64,000 nucleotides of DNA from Blattabacterium cuenoti (GTDB lineage Bacteria > Bacteroidota > Bacteroidia > Flavobacteriales > Blattabacteriaceae): positions 486,501-550,500 of the forward strand of contig NZ_CP059197.1 of assembly GCF_014251735.1 (NCBI RefSeq). The letters run 5' to 3'. The notes below the pieces were generated by a model, which was not told where the DNA came from, did not search any database, and was given only the letters and a program-made list of their open reading frames with translations. Within the stretch, counting starts at the first letter, position 1; every line of letters begins with the position of its first letter. Shown one piece after another: positions 55,038-63,245 of this stretch. Made by a program: the position numbers and the translations under genes.

Positions 55038-55484
55038 TTATGAAATTTTACCATTCAAGCTAACAGATAGTTTAGCATTAAAAGCAATGGCATACAACTT
55101 TATTTTTTTTAAAAATAAGAGTATCCCATTAGCTCGAATCGGAGATAAAAATGTTTGAAAGCCTATTTCATAAATAAAATTTGCCTTCGAAGAAACAATT
55201 TCAAAAGGAGAATTTCCAGAATAAACGCTAATCATAAGAGCAGCCATTCCTTTAGGTAACAATGCATCACTATCTGCATCAAAAAAAACCAGTTTTTCTT
55301 TTAATTTAGCATCTAACCAAACTTTAGATTGACATCCATAAATCAATTTATCTTCAGATCTAAATTTATCAGATTTTTTTGGTAATTTCCTTCCTAAATC
55401 TATCAGATATTCATATTTTTCTTCCCAATTTTTGAGAAAATAAAATTCTTTTTTGATTCTTTCTTCTCTATCCTGTAACGTCAT
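55038..55484 (-). CDS. sufE: Sulfur acceptor protein SufE
   Basis: Takes persulfide sulfur from SufS for Fe-S cluster assembly. It has 148 residues from the ATG at 55484 (MTLQDREERIKKEF); a TTG at 55502 is a less likely start. The acceptor cysteine is in the YGCQSKVWLDA loop, and the family core NWEEKYEYLIDLGRKLP is conserved, as is GLQTFLSPIRANG-type sequence near the end. The other suf genes are not in the window. It lies between metE and the aldehyde dehydrogenase on the same strand. Confidence 0.94.
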   Translation of the reverse strand: MTLQDREERIKKEFYFLKNWEEKYEYLIDLGRKLPKKSDKFRSEDKLIYGCQSKVWLDAKLKEKLVFFDADSDALLPKGMAALMISVYSGNSPFEIVSSKANFIYEIGFQTFLSPIRANGILLFLKKIKLYAIAFNAKLSVSLNGKIS

Positions 55485-55524
55485 TTCAAAGATTTTACAC
55501 AAATTTGATAAGATCTTTTTCTAT

Positions 55525-57816
55525 CTAATTTATGAATTTTTCTCTAGACTTTTTTGCTGCTTGTGTCATATTTTTAAGTGAAGGAATAACTTCCTCCCAT
55601 TTTCTCGTTTTTAATCCACAATCTGGATTCACCCAAATATTTCTAATTGGCAATTTATTAGAAGCTTTTTGAATTAAATCAAATATTTCTTCTACAGTAG
55701 GAATTCTTGGAGAATGAATATCATATACTCCTGGTCCAATTTCATTAGGATAAGAAAATTCTGAAAAAGCCTGTAGCAGTTCCATTTTAGACCTTGAAGT
55801 TTCCATAGTAATGACATCTGCATCTAAATCTGCTATATGTTCTAATATATCATTAAATTCACTATAACACATATGTGTGTGAATTTGTGTTTCATCTTCT
55901 ACTCCACTTGAAGAAATACGAAAAGCTTTAATAGACCAATCAAAATATCCTTTCCAATCCTTTCTTTTTAAGGGAAGCCCCTCTCTAAGAGCTGGTTCAT
56001 CTATTTGAATTATTTGAATTCCAGATTTCTCTAAAGATTTTACTTCATCTCTAATAGCCCAGGCAATCTGATAAGCTGTAGTAGAAAGTGGTTGATCATC
56101 TCTGACAAAAGACCATTGTAATATAGTCACAGGTCCAGTTAACATTCCTTTCATTAACTTATTTGTTTTAGACTGTGCAAAAGATATCCATTTAACTGTC
56201 ATATCATTAGATCTGCTAACATCTCCATAAATCACAGGAGGTTTCACACAACGACTTCCATAACTCTGAACCCATCCATTTTCAGTAGAAAGAAATCCTT
56301 TTAATTTTTCTGAAAAAAATTCTACCATATCATTTCTCTCAAACTCTCCATGTACCAAAACATCTAGATTTATTTCTTCTTGTTTTCGAATAAGATCGAT
56401 AATAAATTCTTCAATTCTTTTTTCATATTCTTCTTTACTTAATTCGTTTCTGCGAAATTGACTCCTTAAAGTACGAATTTCTTTTGTTTGAGGAAAAGAA
56501 CCGATTGTCGTAGTAGGAAACAATGGAAGACGAAACTTTTTATGCTGTTTCTTCTGACGTATTTTGAAAGAATTTTTTCTTTTTGTATCCTCATTTTTTA
56601 CTTGTAAAACTCTTTTTTTTACCTCTTGATTATGAATAATTGAAGAATCTTTTGCTTTTTCCAAAGAATCCAAATTTTTCAATAAGATTCCCTGATTTCC
56701 TTTTATGATATTTTCTAAATCACTTAATTCATAAATTTTTTGTTTCGCAAAAGACATTCTGTTTTTTACATCTGGATGAATAGAACTCTCAGATTCTATA
56801 TCTAAAGGAACATGTAAAAGAGAACAATTAGGTGCAATCATCACTCTTTCTTCTCCTAAAATTTTGATTGCTTTTTCTATGTGTTTAATGGAATTCATAT
56901 AATTATTTTTCCAAATATTTCTTCCATCGATTAATCCTAAAGATAACATCATGTCTTTTTCTCTTAAAAAATTTAAGATATCTTCCAATTGCTCTGGATC
57001 TTCTATCAAATCAATATGTAAAGCTTTTATAGAAATATCCCTAAGAAAAAATAGATTTTCAGAAATTCCATTAAAATAAGATGTTAATAAAATATTAATT
57101 CCGGAAAAAATATTGGATATTTTTTGATATGCATATTGAAAAGCCTCTATTTCTTTTTTAGTTAAATCTAAAACTAAAATAGGTTCATCTATTTGAATCC
57201 AAACAGCCCCTTGATCTATCAATCTTTGTATTATTTGTATGTAAATAGGAAGAATATCCTCTATTAAATCCATTCTATGAAAAGATTTATTCTTCTCCTT
57301 TCCCAAAAAAAGAAAAGAAATAGGACCAATTAAAACTGGCTTTGGAATTCCATTCACTACAAATTTCTTAGCTTCTTCAAACTCTTCGAATACTTTTTTA
57401 GAGAAAACATGAAATTTTTGATCTTTTTGAAATTCTGGAACTATATAATGATAATTCGTGTTAAACCATTTAGTCATTTCCATGGCCTTTATATCCCAAC
57501 CATTTTTTTGGAATCCTCTAGCCATAGAAAAATAAAGATCAATATTATCATGTATGATAGGAATTGAAGAATAAGATTCTGGTATTACTCCCAATAATAG
57601 AGACATATCCAATACATGATCATAAAAACTAAAATCATTACACGGAATCAAATCTAAACCAGATTTTTCTTGTATTTTCCAATTTTCTTCCCGTATCATT
57701 TTACCAATGTGGAATAATTCCTTATGAGGAATTTTATGATTCCAATAAGCTTCACAAGCTCTTTTTAATTCCCTTCGTATTCCTATGCGAGGATAACCTA
57801 AATTATGTTTCAGCAT
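55525..57816 (-). CDS. metE: Cobalamin-independent methionine synthase
   Basis: Transfers the methyl group of 5-methyl-THF-polyglutamate to homocysteine, giving methionine without B12. The 763 residues are two barrels. The zinc ligands are all kept: His648, Cys650, Glu672 and Cys733, with exactly the E. coli spacing. FPTTTIGSFPQTKEIR opens the catalytic barrel and IQIDEPALREGLP supplies substrate contacts. A terminator separates it from the upstream GlmU-like gene, so it should have its own promoter. No S-box or other riboswitch fits in the short leader. Confidence 0.96.
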   Translation of the reverse strand: MLKHNLGYPRIGIRRELKRACEAYWNHKIPHKELFHIGKMIREENWKIQEKSGLDLIPCNDFSFYDHVLDMSLLLGVIPESYSSIPIIHDNIDLYFSMARGFQKNGWDIKAMEMTKWFNTNYHYIVPEFQKDQKFHVFSKKVFEEFEEAKKFVVNGIPKPVLIGPISFLFLGKEKNKSFHRMDLIEDILPIYIQIIQRLIDQGAVWIQIDEPILVLDLTKKEIEAFQYAYQKISNIFSGINILLTSYFNGISENLFFLRDISIKALHIDLIEDPEQLEDILNFLREKDMMLSLGLIDGRNIWKNNYMNSIKHIEKAIKILGEERVMIAPNCSLLHVPLDIESESSIHPDVKNRMSFAKQKIYELSDLENIIKGNQGILLKNLDSLEKAKDSSIIHNQEVKKRVLQVKNEDTKRKNSFKIRQKKQHKKFRLPLFPTTTIGSFPQTKEIRTLRSQFRRNELSKEEYEKRIEEFIIDLIRKQEEINLDVLVHGEFERNDMVEFFSEKLKGFLSTENGWVQSYGSRCVKPPVIYGDVSRSNDMTVKWISFAQSKTNKLMKGMLTGPVTILQWSFVRDDQPLSTTAYQIAWAIRDEVKSLEKSGIQIIQIDEPALREGLPLKRKDWKGYFDWSIKAFRISSSGVEDETQIHTHMCYSEFNDILEHIADLDADVITMETSRSKMELLQAFSEFSYPNEIGPGVYDIHSPRIPTVEEIFDLIQKASNKLPIRNIWVNPDCGLKTRKWEEVIPSLKNMTQAAKKSREKFIN

Positions 57817-57856
57817 AAAATCATTTTATTTATTGTACAATCTAAACTAAATAACT

Positions 57857-57898
57857 AAAAAAAAATTAGGGTAGGGTTGATACAACCATTCTTCCTAA
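57857..57898 (-). terminator. Intrinsic terminator after the GlmU-like gene, upstream of metE
   Basis: On the minus strand, a two-part hairpin: outer TTAGG/CCTAA (57866-57870 and 57894-57898) and inner GGTTG/CAACC (57875-57879 and 57883-57887) with a 3-base loop. A run of nine U follows (complement of 57857-57865). It comes 19 bases after the GlmU-like stop and about 40 bases before the metE start. Confidence 0.7.
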
Positions 57899-57916
57899 AA
57901 AAATAACAAATATATT

Positions 57917-59122
57917 TCATTCATACATAGAATTATATAAATATTCTAAAATATCCTTATCTGAAATAGAAAAAGAAACATTTCTCCTATTCATCATCCT
58001 ATCAGCTGTTTCACATACTTTTTTAAAAGAAATTACTTTTCTTTCTTGTATGCCACCTAAAGTGAAAGAAGGAATGTATCTAGGTGGAAATCCATATCCA
58101 AAAATATTAGCATTGATGCCTACTATTGTAGCTGTATTGAATTGAGTATTAATCGAAGATTTCGAATAATCGCCCATAATCAAACCAAAAAATTGAACAT
58201 CAATAGGAAAAAAATCTTTTTTTTCATAATTCCAAACTGTCACTTTAGAATAATCATTTCTTAAATTAGAGATATTGGTTCCAGCACCTAAATTACACCA
58301 TTCTCCCAAAATAGAATTTCCCAAAAAACCATCATGAGCTTTATTAGAATAAGAAAATATTACAGAATTGATTATTTCTCCCCCTACTTTACAAAATGGA
58401 CCAATAGTTGTAGATCCATACACTTTTGTTCCCATATTTAGTGTAGATTTTTGACAAATAGCTACCGGTCCTCTAATCATAGATCCTTCCATAATTTGAA
58501 CTCCTCTTTCAAGGTATATTGGACCTAATTTTGCATTTAACACGATATTTTCTGCTATTATATCTTCTTCTAAAAATATCTTTTCTTTGAAAATGAGGTT
58601 ATTATTTCCAAACAAAGAAAATGAATTTTTTCCTTTTGTTAAAAAAGAAAAATCTTGTTTCAATACAATTTCATTTTTTAGAAATATATCCCATGGATAT
58701 TGAATATAAACCACTTGATTAATATGATATATTTTGTTATATTTTTTCATATGTGGAGTATCTATTCTATATCTATAATGAGATCTTCGTACTGCTACCA
58801 TTTTTTCTTTGAAAAATATAGCTTCATCCTTTTTTAACTTATAGATTATTGGAATCAATTCTTCATTATTAGGAACAAATGAAGAATTGATGAGCAATAT
58901 ATTTTTAAATACGTTTTTAACCGTAATAGGATTTTTTTCCATTCCATATTTTTTTGAAAGATATGGCTTAGTAAGAACAAGAGCTTTTCCTCCAAGATAT
59001 TTTTCCCATCTTTCTCTTATGGTTAATATTCCTAAACGAATTTCTGATATAGGCCTGGTCAAGGTAATAGGCCGCAAATTTTTCCATTCGGTACTTCCAT
59101 CATATAATATAAAAAAATCCAT
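57917..59122 (-). CDS. GlmU-like sugar nucleotidyltransferase/acetyltransferase
   Basis: Two-part protein of 401 residues: an N-terminal half (about 1-190) distantly like sugar nucleotidyltransferases, and a C-terminal left-handed beta-helix of hexapeptide repeats (about 195-360). It resembles the Bacteroidota GlmU-family proteins that appear to stand in for GlmU in UDP-GlcNAc synthesis. The classical G-x-G-T-R-M loop is absent; LYDGSTEWKNLRPITLTRP occupies that place. Its start directly follows the rpmE stop (TAAATG). Substrates are inferred from the presence of GlmM and MurA. Confidence 0.8.
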   Translation of the reverse strand: MDFFILYDGSTEWKNLRPITLTRPISEIRLGILTIRERWEKYLGGKALVLTKPYLSKKYGMEKNPITVKNVFKNILLINSSFVPNNEELIPIIYKLKKDEAIFFKEKMVAVRRSHYRYRIDTPHMKKYNKIYHINQVVYIQYPWDIFLKNEIVLKQDFSFLTKGKNSFSLFGNNNLIFKEKIFLEEDIIAENIVLNAKLGPIYLERGVQIMEGSMIRGPVAICQKSTLNMGTKVYGSTTIGPFCKVGGEIINSVIFSYSNKAHDGFLGNSILGEWCNLGAGTNISNLRNDYSKVTVWNYEKKDFFPIDVQFFGLIMGDYSKSSINTQFNTATIVGINANIFGYGFPPRYIPSFTLGGIQERKVISFKKVCETADRMMNRRNVSFSISDKDILEYLYNSMYE

Positions 59123-59380
59123 TTATCCAATTTTTTTATATTTTTCATATTTTTTCTTAAATCTTTCTGCTGGTCCTGTTTTTCCCAAAAATCTCTTTTC
59201 TCCAGTAAAAAAAGGATGGGAATAGCTAGATATTTCCATTTTATATAGTGGATAGCTATTTCCGTCTATTTGAATAGTTTCTTTAGTTTTCACTGTAGAT
59301 CTACAAATGAACATTTTTTCGTTATTAATATCTTTAAAGACTACAGGTCGATAATTTTCAGGATGTATTTTTTTTTTCAT
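59123..59380 (-). CDS. rpmE2: 50S ribosomal protein L31, type B
   Basis: Large-subunit protein bridging to 30S. The 85 residues lack the paired CxxC zinc ligands of type A L31, which marks the zinc-independent type B: HPENYRPVVFKDI, YPLYKMEISSYSHPFFTG and the basic tail. The initiator overlaps the FabH-like stop by one base (TAATG), and an A10 tract follows the ATG. It is translationally coupled between the FabH-like and GlmU-like genes. Confidence 0.96.
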   Translation of the reverse strand: MKKKIHPENYRPVVFKDINNEKMFICRSTVKTKETIQIDGNSYPLYKMEISSYSHPFFTGEKRFLGKTGPAERFKKKYEKYKKIG

Positions 59381-60483
59381 TATAATAATTTTTTTGTAGG
59401 AAAACGATAAATCATCCCATTGATATTCATTCCTGCTCCTAATGAAGCCATCATAATGGTATCTCCAGGTTTTATTTCATGAGGAGGCATCTTTCCTTGA
59501 AGAATCAAATCTAACAAAGTTGGAACCGTGGCTACAGAAGAATTTCCTAATTTTTGAATAGTCATAGGCATTAAATTTTTACAAAAATCTTTGTTATAAG
59601 ATGAATAATCATACAATTTCAATAATCTTTTTAAGATAGCATAATCCATTTTTGCATTAGCTTGATGAATAAGAATTTTTTTTATATCCTTAAGATGTAA
59701 ATTTGCACGATCTAATATCCTTTTTAGCATATTTGGAACTTCTGTTAATGCATATTCATAGATACGTCTTCCATTCATTCTAATATTTACTAAGGATTTT
59801 TTATAGTCAGGGTTTAAAGAATGTCCATTAGTCAAATAATGTAATTCTTCATTATTATTACATTGAGAGTCATAATAAAGAATTCCGTGATTTCCTTCTT
59901 TCATTTCAATAGCGGACAAAACGGCGGCTCCCGCTCCATCTGAAAAAATCATAGCATTTCTATCATGTGGATCTATTACTTTAGATAATGTTTCAGAACT
60001 AGTAATCAGTATATTTTTTGCGTATTTAGATCTTAATAATTGATCAGCTAATATCATTCCTTCTATCCATCCTGGACAACCAAAAATCATATCATAGGGA
60101 CGACATTTTTTATTTCTTATTTGAAGTTTATTTTTCACTCTAGCAGCTAGAGAAGGCATTAAATCAGATTGAAAAGAAATAGGATGTATATCTCCATAAT
60201 TATGAGCAGATATAATGTAATCTATTTTTTCTTTATAAATTTTTGAATTAACTAAAGCTCTTTTTGCAGCTATAGTGGCAATGTCAGAATTAAATAAAGT
60301 GTTGTTTATATATCTTCTTTCTTTTATCTCTGTAATTTTTTGAAACTTTTTAATAATATCTTCATTTGATTTATCAATTTTTAATCCATTCTTATTGTAA
60401 AACGTATGTTTTAAAAAATGATTACTTTTTATAACCTTTTCTGGCAAATAATGTCCAGTCCCTGTAATGATTGATCGAATCAT
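59380..60483 (-). CDS. Beta-ketoacyl-ACP synthase III family protein
   Basis: Thiolase-fold condensing enzyme of the FabH family, 367 residues. The nucleophile is Cys136 in MIFGCPGWIEG, the His is in LIHQANAKMDY, and the Asn is in LGNSSVATVPTLL, so the Cys-His-Asn triad is complete. It may be the initiating enzyme of fatty acid synthesis, or a FabH paralogue with another acyl donor; the FGCPGW context differs from the usual ACAGF. It is the first gene of the minus-strand run rpmE-GlmU-like. Confidence 0.85.
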   Translation of the reverse strand: MIRSIITGTGHYLPEKVIKSNHFLKHTFYNKNGLKIDKSNEDIIKKFQKITEIKERRYINNTLFNSDIATIAAKRALVNSKIYKEKIDYIISAHNYGDIHPISFQSDLMPSLAARVKNKLQIRNKKCRPYDMIFGCPGWIEGMILADQLLRSKYAKNILITSSETLSKVIDPHDRNAMIFSDGAGAAVLSAIEMKEGNHGILYYDSQCNNNEELHYLTNGHSLNPDYKKSLVNIRMNGRRIYEYALTEVPNMLKRILDRANLHLKDIKKILIHQANAKMDYAILKRLLKLYDYSSYNKDFCKNLMPMTIQKLGNSSVATVPTLLDLILQGKMPPHEIKPGDTIMMASLGAGMNINGMIYRFPTKKLL

Positions 60484-60506
60484 TTTTTTATTTGTAAATA
60501 ATAACT

Positions 60507-60540
60507 AAAAAGTAAAAAAATAAAATTCTTTGCAAAGAAT
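60507..60540. promoter_or_regulatory. Palindrome with a candidate FabH-like promoter (divergent region)
   Basis: A perfect 16-base palindrome, ATTCTTTGCAAAGAAT, at 60525-60540, offers a TTTG on each strand. On the minus strand, TTTG (complement of 60533-60536) is followed by an 18-base spacer and TACTTTTT (complement of 60507-60514), one base from TAnnTTTG. On the plus strand the match toward ubiE is weaker (TAAATTAT after 21 bases). It may be an operator, a shared promoter core, or both. Confidence 0.4.
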
Positions 60541-60577
60541 CGTTTTTCTTAAGTAAATTATACATATAAATAATATT

Positions 60578-61309
60578 ATGAACAAATATCCTTTCTCTTC
60601 GAAAGAAGAAGAATTAACAAAAATGTTTGATAATATTTCATCAAAATATGATTTTCTTAATCACCTTTTATCTTTTGGAATAGATTTCATATGGAGAAAA
60701 AAAGTAATAGAACTGCTAACTCGATTTAGTACAAAAAACATCCAAAAGGTATTAGATTTAGCTACAGGTACCGGAGATTTGGCTCTATTGATTGCTAAAA
60801 AATTTCACAAAACTTATGTTATTGGCTTGGATCCTTCTAAAGAAATGCTAAGAATAGCCAGAAATAAAATAAAAGATAATTTTTTAGAAAAAAGAATCCA
60901 ATTTATTCAAGGATATTCACAAAATATGCCCTTTGAAAACGCTACTTTTGACGTAGTGACCATATCATTTGGAGTAAGAAATTTTCAGCACTTTCATCTT
61001 TCTTTCAAAGAGATACATAGAATTCTTAAACCAATGGGGTTTTTGGAAATATTAGAGTTTTCTAAACCATCAAATCCTTATATAAAAAAATTTTATCATT
61101 TTTATTCTCATTTTCTTATTCCTAGAATAGGAAGTTTTCTATCCAAAAATAATTTTGCTTACAATTACTTGCAAGAGTCTATTAAATCTTTTTCTTATTG
61201 TGGAAATAAAATGAAAAAATTTTTAAAATATTCCGGATTTAATCCCATACACTCACAAAAACTAACATTTGGAATTGTATCTATTTATTTATCCAAAAAA
61301 ATAATCTAA
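60578..61309 (+). CDS. ubiE: Demethylmenaquinone methyltransferase (UbiE/MenG)
   Basis: SAM-dependent methyltransferase for the last step of menaquinone synthesis, the quinone used by complex II here. The 243 residues carry the UbiE signatures: MFDNISSKYDFLNHLLSFGID and the SAM motif LDLATGTGDLALLI. VTISFGVRNFQHFH and LKPMGFLEILEFSKP follow. It diverges from the FabH-like gene and precedes the GH3-family gene by 4 bases. Confidence 0.95.
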   Translation: MNKYPFSSKEEELTKMFDNISSKYDFLNHLLSFGIDFIWRKKVIELLTRFSTKNIQKVLDLATGTGDLALLIAKKFHKTYVIGLDPSKEMLRIARNKIKDNFLEKRIQFIQGYSQNMPFENATFDVVTISFGVRNFQHFHLSFKEIHRILKPMGFLEILEFSKPSNPYIKKFYHFYSHFLIPRIGSFLSKNNFAYNYLQESIKSFSYCGNKMKKFLKYSGFNPIHSQKLTFGIVSIYLSKKII

Positions 61310-61313
61310 TATA

Positions 61314-62825
61314 ATGAAGTATTTGTCTGGATATTTCACTTCTGTTTTTCTTAAAAGAAGAATAAAAAGAATAGAGTCGATCATTCGTCATCCAATAGAA
61401 ATACAATACAAATTAATTCATCAACTGATTGCTTATGCTAAAAATACGGAATTTGGAAAAAAACATGGATTCCACGATATCAAAAAATATCAACAATTCT
61501 CTGAAAGAATACCTATATGCAAATATACCGATTTAAAACCTATAATTGAAAGAATTCGTAAAGGCGAAAAGAATCTATTATGGCCAGGAAAAGTAAAATG
61601 GTTTGCTAGATCTTCTGGAACTACAAGTACAAAAAGTAAGTATATTCCTGTCACAAAATTATCCATGCATGAATGTCACTATAAAGCGGGAAAAGATATG
61701 TTGTCTATATATATTCATAATCATCCAAAAACAAAAATATTCTTTGGAAAAGCTTTGCGTTTAGGAGGAAGTCACGAATTATATAGAAATTATAATACTT
61801 TTTATGGAGATTTGTCTTCTATTTTAATCAAGAATATGCCTTTTTGGGCAGAAAATATTAGTATTCCTAGAAAAAAAGTAGCTTTAATGAGTGAATGGGA
61901 AGATAAATTAAAAACTCTTGTTAGAGAAACTGCTCAAAAAGATGTTCGTATTTTATTAGGAGTTTGTTCTTGGGTGCTAATCTTTTTAAATTATTTATTA
62001 AAAAAAATTGACAAAAAAAAAATTGATGACATATGGCCACATATAGAGGTCATATTTCATGGAGGCGTAAGTTTTAAACCATATAGAGAACAATATAATG
62101 ATTTATTTAGTCATTCTGTAAATTACTATGACGTATACAGTGCTTCAGAAGGATTTTTTGCTGTACAGGATCAAAAAAACGTAGAAGATCTTTTACTTTT
62201 ATTGGATCATGGAATTTTTTATGAATTTATTCCTATGGAAGAGATTCATAATCCTTATCCAAAAATAATTCCCATTGAAAAAGTCGAATTAAAAAAAAAT
62301 TACGCATTAGTGGTTTCCACCAATGCTGGACTTTGGAGATATATAGTTGGAGATACTATCAAATTTACCAGTTTATCTCCGTACAGGATTTCTATTTCTG
62401 GAAGAACGAACCACTATATTAATACTTTTGGAGAAGAATTAATCATAGAGAATGCAGAAAAAGCCTTAAATATAACTTGCATAAAAACAGATTCTATCAT
62501 TCATGAATATACAGCTGGTCCCATTTATATGAATCAAAAAAATTCTGGGGCTCATGAATGGATTATCGAATTCAAAAAAAAACCAAAAGATTTATCTTAT
62601 TTTCGGGATACTTTAGATAATGAATTAAAATCATTGAATTCTGATTATGAAATTAAAAGATATAAAAACATGATATTACGTCCTCCAGTAATATCCGTAG
62701 CTAGAAATGGATTATTTTACGATTGGTTAAAAAAACACAAAAAACTAGGTGGTCAAAATAAAATACCGCGTCTCTCTAATGATAGAAAATATATAGATTC
62801 TCTTTCTATGCTAAACATGAAATGA
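61314..62825 (+). CDS. GH3 family acyl-adenylating enzyme
   Basis: Homologue of plant GH3 proteins, which adenylate an acid and join it to an amino acid. The 503 residues show the three ATP/AMP motifs: SSGTTSTKSK near residue 100, YSASEGFFAVQ near 277 and YIVGDTIKF near 342. It is soluble. Bacterial GH3 proteins are frequent in Bacteroidota, but their substrates are not established. It is 4 bases after ubiE, so co-expressed with quinone synthesis, and separate from rpsO by 78 bases. Confidence 0.88.
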   Translation: MKYLSGYFTSVFLKRRIKRIESIIRHPIEIQYKLIHQLIAYAKNTEFGKKHGFHDIKKYQQFSERIPICKYTDLKPIIERIRKGEKNLLWPGKVKWFARSSGTTSTKSKYIPVTKLSMHECHYKAGKDMLSIYIHNHPKTKIFFGKALRLGGSHELYRNYNTFYGDLSSILIKNMPFWAENISIPRKKVALMSEWEDKLKTLVRETAQKDVRILLGVCSWVLIFLNYLLKKIDKKKIDDIWPHIEVIFHGGVSFKPYREQYNDLFSHSVNYYDVYSASEGFFAVQDQKNVEDLLLLLDHGIFYEFIPMEEIHNPYPKIIPIEKVELKKNYALVVSTNAGLWRYIVGDTIKFTSLSPYRISISGRTNHYINTFGEELIIENAEKALNITCIKTDSIIHEYTAGPIYMNQKNSGAHEWIIEFKKKPKDLSYFRDTLDNELKSLNSDYEIKRYKNMILRPPVISVARNGLFYDWLKKHKKLGGQNKIPRLSNDRKYIDSLSMLNMK

Positions 62826-62903
62826 TAGATATCATAAAAAAAACACATATTAGCAAAATATTTTTAACTTTATTATCCGTAAACGTAAAGAGATATTATA
62901 TGT

Positions 62904-63173
62904 ATGTATTTGACTGCAGAGAAAAAAAAAGAAATATTTAAGACTTATGGAACCTCTGTTTTCGACACAGGGTCTTCCAAAGCTCAAGTAGCTTTATTTA
63001 CTTATCGTATTAATCATTTAAGTAAACATCTTAAGAATAACAAAAAGGATTTTAATACAGAAAGAGCACTAGTAAAATTGGTAGGAAAAAGAAAAAAATT
63101 ATTGAAATATATAGAAAAAAAGGATATGAATAGTTATAAAAAAATTATTCAACTCCTAGGATTAAGAAAATGA
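62904..63173 (+). CDS. rpsO: 30S ribosomal protein S15
   Basis: Binds 16S rRNA and helps form the central domain. The 89 residues contain DTGSSKAQVALFTYRI, HLKNNKKDFNTERALVKLVGKR and the LLGLRK end. Two ATGs overlap in the leader (62900 and 62904); the second is in the right frame. It precedes pnp by about 70 bases, the classical rpsO-pnp pairing. Confidence 0.97.
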   Translation: MYLTAEKKKEIFKTYGTSVFDTGSSKAQVALFTYRINHLSKHLKNNKKDFNTERALVKLVGKRKKLLKYIEKKDMNSYKKIIQLLGLRK

Positions 63174-63245
63174 TCATTGCATGCATGTGATTGTGATTTC
63201 TTCTAATTGTTTCTTTTTGTTATAATAATCCATAAAGAATAAAAT

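Noticed and set aside
57817-57916. A riboswitch (SAM or cobalamin) in front of metE
   Set aside because: The gap has 100 bases, most of it the GlmU-like terminator and A/T runs. It is too short and lacks the conserved core of either riboswitch.
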